From JBNAGF01 sp049801055 (GTDB lineage: Bacteria; Pseudomonadota; Alphaproteobacteria; Rhodobacterales; Rhodobacteraceae), in assembly GCF_049801055.1 (NCBI RefSeq), contig NZ_JBNAGF010000002.1, positions 372,001-436,000 of the forward strand: 64,000 nucleotides of DNA, given 5' to 3'. Position 1 is the first letter of the stretch. Every line of letters begins with the position of its first letter. Both the position numbers and the translations under genes were made by a program. The notes below the pieces were generated by a model. The model saw nothing but the letters and a program-made list of their open reading frames with translations. It ran no database searches and had not been told where the DNA came from. Shown piece after piece: positions 60,787 to 64,000 of the stretch.

Positions 60787-61820
60787 CGGTGCAGGCTTTC
60801 CGCTTTCAGGTTCGTGTATCGGCGCAGTTGCGACCAATCCTGATGACCCGACACCAGCGACACCTGTTCGATCTGGTAACCATCTTCGAACAGGCGGGAC
60901 ACGCCGTCATGCCGCAGATCGTGAAACCGCAAATCCGAGATACCGCACGCGGCGACACCGCGCGTGAAGCTGGTCGAAACGGTGCGGCTATCATGGGGGA
61001 AGATTTCAGGATCGGTGCGTCGCTGTGCCAGCACCAGTTCCATCGGATCGACCGGCTGGCCATCGATCACCACCGGACCGACCAGCAACGGAACGGTCTG
61101 GTCATTGCCGATCTTGCTGCGCGGGTGCTTGCGGTCCCGGATGATGACGGTCCGGGTTTCCACGTCCAGATCATCCCACCTGATGCGGCATATCTCCGAC
61201 AGTCGCATGGCCGTGCAGATTGCAAACCGGGTAATGTCCCACATCGGCACCACCCGGCGACGCTTGGCCCATTGGTTGCGCAGTGCAACCAGTTCGGCAT
61301 CGGTTGGACGCCGGTCGCGTTCGGTTGGGCGGGACACGCCACCAGATGCGGACAGAATGGCCCGTGCCGACTGATAGGCTCCAAGGGCCGCGCCGGTATC
61401 CACTTCGGCAATCGCGCCACCGTGTTTCAAGACCGTGTGGATGTAGGACATATCTTGTCCGATGGTTGCAGGTCCGGCACCTTCGGCGCGTCGCATCTTG
61501 GCGAATTCCCTGAAGCGGTTCACAGTCAGATCGGGCAGGGGGGTTCTACCGATCAACTCGGAAATGTGCGTGATCGTGCCCAGCTTCGACCGGCTGGCCT
61601 TGTCGCCAAATTCATCCAGATACGCTTCGATCACATCATTGAAGACAACATCGGACAGGGCGGCCCGGACGGTGCCGGTGGTGTCCTGTTGCGCTTCTTC
61701 CTGTCGTGCCCATCGTTGTGCGTCGCGCTTGTGGGTGAATGTCTTCGACCGGCGTTTGCCGTCTAGGTTCACTTGCGCGGTCCAGCGGCCACCCTTGCGG
61801 GTCTGAAATATTGATGCCAT
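60783..61820 (-). CDS. int: Tyrosine recombinase / dusA-type phage integrase
   Basis: 345 residues from ATG 61820, with AAGGAC upstream. The N-terminal AP2-like arm-binding domain is SIFQTRKGGRWTAQVNLDGK, followed by a SAM-like core-binding domain (about 55-155). Catalytic residues are Arg206 (TAMRLSEICRIRW), a Lys near 231-236, His300-x-x-Arg303 (FHDLRHDGVSRL), His326 (VSGHQDW) and Tyr335 (LRRYTNLK). It faces the right attachment site from 220 bp away. Confidence 0.93.
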   Translation of the reverse strand: MASIFQTRKGGRWTAQVNLDGKRRSKTFTHKRDAQRWARQEEAQQDTTGTVRAALSDVVFNDVIEAYLDEFGDKASRSKLGTITHISELIGRTPLPDLTVNRFREFAKMRRAEGAGPATIGQDMSYIHTVLKHGGAIAEVDTGAALGAYQSARAILSASGGVSRPTERDRRPTDAELVALRNQWAKRRRVVPMWDITRFAICTAMRLSEICRIRWDDLDVETRTVIIRDRKHPRSKIGNDQTVPLLVGPVVIDGQPVDPMELVLAQRRTDPEIFPHDSRTVSTSFTRGVAACGISDLRFHDLRHDGVSRLFEDGYQIEQVSLVSGHQDWSQLRRYTNLKAESLHR

Positions 61821-61862
61821 GAGTCCTTCGTCCTGTTCTTCGGGATTGCGCTGGGCCGATGT

Positions 61863-61950
61863 GTGCAAACGGAAGCCCGGCGCGTTTGCAATCTATACCT
61901 TCGTTTGCATTAGGTTTGCAACGGTTTGCACATCCAGACCACATTTGCAC
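61863..61950. repeat. Right-end (C/G)GTTTGCA repeats (candidate integrase arm sites)
   Basis: TGCAAACG at 61863; CGTTTGCA at 61882 and 61901; GGTTTGCA at 61912 and 61923; ATTTGCAC at 61943. They lie between the integrase start and attR and match the left-end octamer. Confidence 0.65.
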
Positions 61951-61994
61951 ACATCCGACTGCAAGCGAAACCACATCGGACGGAACGTAACGCT

Positions 61995-63008
61995 TTGACA
62001 GATCATAAAAAAGTCAATGTTTCCAAGGCCGCCCGTCTGTCCGTTGCGCCCATGATGGATTGGACGGATCGGCATTGCCGCTATTTTCATCGCTTGCTGT
62101 CCAGCCAGACGCTGCTGTTCACGGAGATGGTGACGGCCCCGGCACTGGTTCGGGGTGGGGCAATGCATTTGCTGGACCACGACACCGCAGAACACCCTTT
62201 GGCCTTGCAACTTGGGGGATCGGATCCAGAGGAGCTGGCTCAGGCTGCGCGGATCGGTGCAGAAGCAGGCTATGATGAGATCAACCTCAACTGCGGTTGT
62301 CCGTCTGACCGGGTGCAGTCGGGAACATTTGGTGCCGTTCTGATGACCGATCCGGGCAGGGTGGCGGAATGCGTAGCGGCCATGCGGGCAACCGTAGATG
62401 TCGAGGTCACCGTGAAATGCCGCATCGGCGTCGACGATCAGGATCCCGAATATGTGCTGCCCGAATTCTTGGCGCGCATCATTGCTGCCGGCTGCGAGCG
62501 GGCCACGATCCATGCCCGCAAGGCGTGGCTGAAAGGGCTGAGCCCCAAGGAAAATCGCGATATCCCACCGCTGGATTATGATCTGGTCTTTCGCATGAAG
62601 CAGCTGTTTCCGAACCTGCACATCTCGATCAATGGCGGCGTCACAACGCTGGAGCAGGCACAGGCGCTTCTGGAGGGAGGGTTGGATGGTGTGATGATCG
62701 GTCGGGCCGGCTACCACCAACCGGCAGAGATCCTGTGCAAGGCTGATCGGGACATCTTTGGACAGGCGGAGGCAGCGGTAACAGACCCGGCCGAGGCGGC
62801 TCTGGCCATGTTGCCCTATATCGAAGCGCATCTGGCGTCGGGCGGGCGCTTGCATCAAGTGACGCGCCACATGCTGGGTCTTTTCGCCGGGCGCCCCGGG
62901 GCGCGACAATGGCGGCGCACGCTGTCCGAAGGAGCGACCAGACCCGGCGCCGGACCTGAGCTGGTGCAGGCTGCGTTGTTGCAGGTTCCGGGTGCGGTGG
63001 CGGCCTGA
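61995..63008 (+). CDS. dusA: tRNA-dihydrouridine(20/20a) synthase DusA, 5' end replaced by the element
   Basis: 337 residues if begun at TTG 61995. There is no ATG before the essential LSVAPMMDWTDRHCRYFHRL segment; TTG 61995 gives MTDHKKVNVSKAARLSVAP, close to the native opening on the left side of the element, and GGAA lies 9-10 bases upstream. FMN-barrel motifs (LQLGGSDPEELAQAA) and the catalytic Cys102 in NLNCGCPSDRVQSG are intact, and the C-terminus is complete. It reduces U20/U20a in tRNA. Transcription and the first 14 codons now come from element DNA. Confidence 0.93.
   Translation: MTDHKKVNVSKAARLSVAPMMDWTDRHCRYFHRLLSSQTLLFTEMVTAPALVRGGAMHLLDHDTAEHPLALQLGGSDPEELAQAARIGAEAGYDEINLNCGCPSDRVQSGTFGAVLMTDPGRVAECVAAMRATVDVEVTVKCRIGVDDQDPEYVLPEFLARIIAAGCERATIHARKAWLKGLSPKENRDIPPLDYDLVFRMKQLFPNLHISINGGVTTLEQAQALLEGGLDGVMIGRAGYHQPAEILCKADRDIFGQAEAAVTDPAEAALAMLPYIEAHLASGGRLHQVTRHMLGLFAGRPGARQWRRTLSEGATRPGAGPELVQAALLQVPGAVAA
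62037..62063 (+). repeat. attR core (27-bp direct repeat, right copy)
   Basis: Starts CTGTCCGTTGCGC and ends CCATGATGGATTGG. One mismatch (position 12) from attL. It lies in the coding sequence for LSVAPMMDW of functional dusA. Confidence 0.92.
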
Positions 63009-63158
63009 CCGAGGTCGGTTCGGGCACGTCAAATTCTGTCAGCACCCGCAAGGGCGCAGGTTTCCGCCACGGCGAAACAGGGCCATAGTCTGAGGGAATG
63101 AATTCTCCTAACATCCTCTGGTATTGTGACAAAAGCTGCTGTGGGAGGATTTTAACAG

Positions 63159-63896
63159 ATGATTACCGTTGAAACGCAATCCGACGGACGTGTGCTCGAA
63201 GTGGAGTTTTCGGGGCAGGTCACCGGAGCGGATTACGAAAACACGCTTGTGCCGGCGATTGAAAAGGCGCTTTCCGGAACCGGGCATGTGCGTCTGTTGG
63301 TTATCGCGGGCGAGGAGTTCAAGGGCTATGACCTTGGTGCGGCGTGGGCCGATACCAAGCTTGGATTGAGCCATTGGAGCGGGTTCGAGCGGGCCGCCGT
63401 GGTTTCCGATATATCGTGGCTGCGCACCGCAGTTCGGCTTGCGGCGCCGATGATGCCATGTCCGGTGCAGGTGTTCGACCTCGCCGATGCCGAAACCGCG
63501 CGCCTGTGGTTGCGGGAATCGCTGGGTGCCGTACATATGCTGGATCTCGGGGGGCGTGGTTTGCAGGTCCGGCTGATGGGCCAGCTTGATCCGGAGGTGA
63601 TTGAAAACGCCGAGGCGGATCTGGATGCCCGTATTCGGGAACGTCAGGCCGACCACGGCGGTTTTCGTCTGCTGCTCGATCTGACGGAGTTCGACGGTTG
63701 GCAAGGGTTGTCGGCGCTGGCTAGCCACTTCAGCCTTGTGCGGGACCATGCCGGAATCCCCGACAGGGTTGCGATTCTTGGCGACAAAAGTTGGCAGCAC
63801 ATGGCGCAGCGTGTGGCAGGTCGTTTTCTGAATGCGGAGACCCGGTTTTTCGGTGGCGATGAGCTCGACCAGGCGAAGAGCTGGCTGGCGGATTAA
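63159..63896 (+). CDS. Tandem SpoIIAA-like (STAS/SEC14-type) protein
   Basis: 245 residues in two repeats of the SpoIIAA-like fold: repeat 1 about 1-120 (LEVEFSGQVTGADYENTLVP, EEFKGYDLGAAWADTKLG), repeat 2 about 125-245 (LQVRLMGQLDPEVIENAEAD, LLLDLTEFDGWQGLSALA). Single-domain versions are more usual. These cytosolic proteins may bind lipids or act as anti-sigma-factor-like modules; no function can be assigned. Confidence 0.82.
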   Translation: MITVETQSDGRVLEVEFSGQVTGADYENTLVPAIEKALSGTGHVRLLVIAGEEFKGYDLGAAWADTKLGLSHWSGFERAAVVSDISWLRTAVRLAAPMMPCPVQVFDLADAETARLWLRESLGAVHMLDLGGRGLQVRLMGQLDPEVIENAEADLDARIRERQADHGGFRLLLDLTEFDGWQGLSALASHFSLVRDHAGIPDRVAILGDKSWQHMAQRVAGRFLNAETRFFGGDELDQAKSWLAD

Positions 63897-64000
63897 ACCC
63901 CGCAACAGAAGACGCGCCGGGTATCAGGTTTCGTCCGACCGGTTCGTCGGCTAGGCTGTCAGCTTTTGAGGCGTCCGGCGCGGCCACCGCGTCGGCGTTT
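63897..64000. other. Window end, no gene resolved
   Basis: 104 bases with no clear coding start or stop that could be assigned. Confidence 0.4.

Larger units (their letters stand above)
47540..62063. mobile_element. 14.5-kb dusA-integrated phage-like element (satellite or reduced prophage)
   Basis: Bounded by a 27-bp direct repeat inside dusA coding sequence. It contains a tyrosine integrase facing the right end, an HTH/excisionase-like gene, a primase-helicase, an HK97-type capsid protein and a tape-measure protein, with strong gene overlap. dusA is a known integration site for a dedicated integrase family. I find no terminase, portal, protease, lysis or tail-tip gene in the interval. Confidence 0.92.

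Noticed and set aside
61926..61994. Upstream TTG (61926) as dusA start
   Set aside because: It would add 23 residues read from the arm-site repeats; TTG 61995 gives an N-terminus of native length.

Overview
The window looks like a chromosomal segment of a Rhodobacteraceae (Roseobacter-group) alphaproteobacterium. The inference rests on gene content and gene neighbourhoods, since no 16S rRNA gene is present: a PreTA/dihydropyrimidinase/ureidopropionase cluster with a RutR-type regulator, a periplasmic (probably tungsten-dependent) formate dehydrogenase cluster with DUF3305/DUF3306/DUF6494/DUF6505 partners, an acs-adk-DUF4212-symporter-DUF294 acetate cluster, a TTAA-N7-TTAA (CtrA-type) site, and high GC throughout the host DNA.

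Layout. 1-11.6 kb: reductive pyrimidine catabolism (preT, preA, rutR, amidohydrolase, dihydropyrimidinase) plus a four-gene NMT1/THI5-type ABC importer; a glycosyltransferase gene sits between preT and preA, and a perfect-armed RutR operator lies between rutR and the catabolic operon. 11.9-28.7 kb: tungstate-binding protein TupA, a solitary YjhX-like protein, then the formate dehydrogenase region on the minus strand (41-aa membrane peptide, WD40-cytochrome c fusion, gamma, ABM-domain protein, beta, alpha, Tat-target protein, TorD-like chaperone, DUF3306, DUF3305), followed by a poly-ferredoxin, a cytochrome c carrying a shortened TupA-like domain, DUF6494, Mrp/ApbC, DUF4444 and DUF6505 proteins, and a flavin reductase. 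28.8-37.7 kb: minus-strand acetate cluster. 38.2-43.0 kb: TRAP transporter and phosphate transporter. 43.6-47.3 kb: sulfotransferase, tRNA-Asn, bfd-bfr, coniferyl aldehyde dehydrogenase.

47.54-62.06 kb: a 14.5-kb phage-like integrative element inserted in the 5' end of dusA. A 27-bp direct repeat (26/27 identical) inside the dusA coding sequence marks both ends; the original dusA start is left as a 31-codon orphan on the left, and the element supplies a new TTG-initiated 5' end to dusA on the right. Nearly all element genes are on the minus strand in two tightly overlapping blocks. An early block holds integrase, a small HTH/excisionase-like protein and a primase-polymerase/VapE-type helicase; a late block holds an HK97-type major capsid protein, small proteins and a lambda-type tail tape-measure protein. 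I see no terminase, portal, head protease, lysis or tail-fibre gene, so the element may be a phage satellite that makes its own capsid and tape measure and borrows the rest, or a reduced prophage.

The element also carries unusual non-coding structure: a ~680-bp array of three families of direct repeats whose flanks are constant while the enclosed hairpins differ, an iteron-like TACATGCA array beside the primase, and CGTTTGCA repeats at both ends that look like integrase arm sites. 62.0-63.9 kb: restored dusA and a tandem SpoIIAA-like protein.
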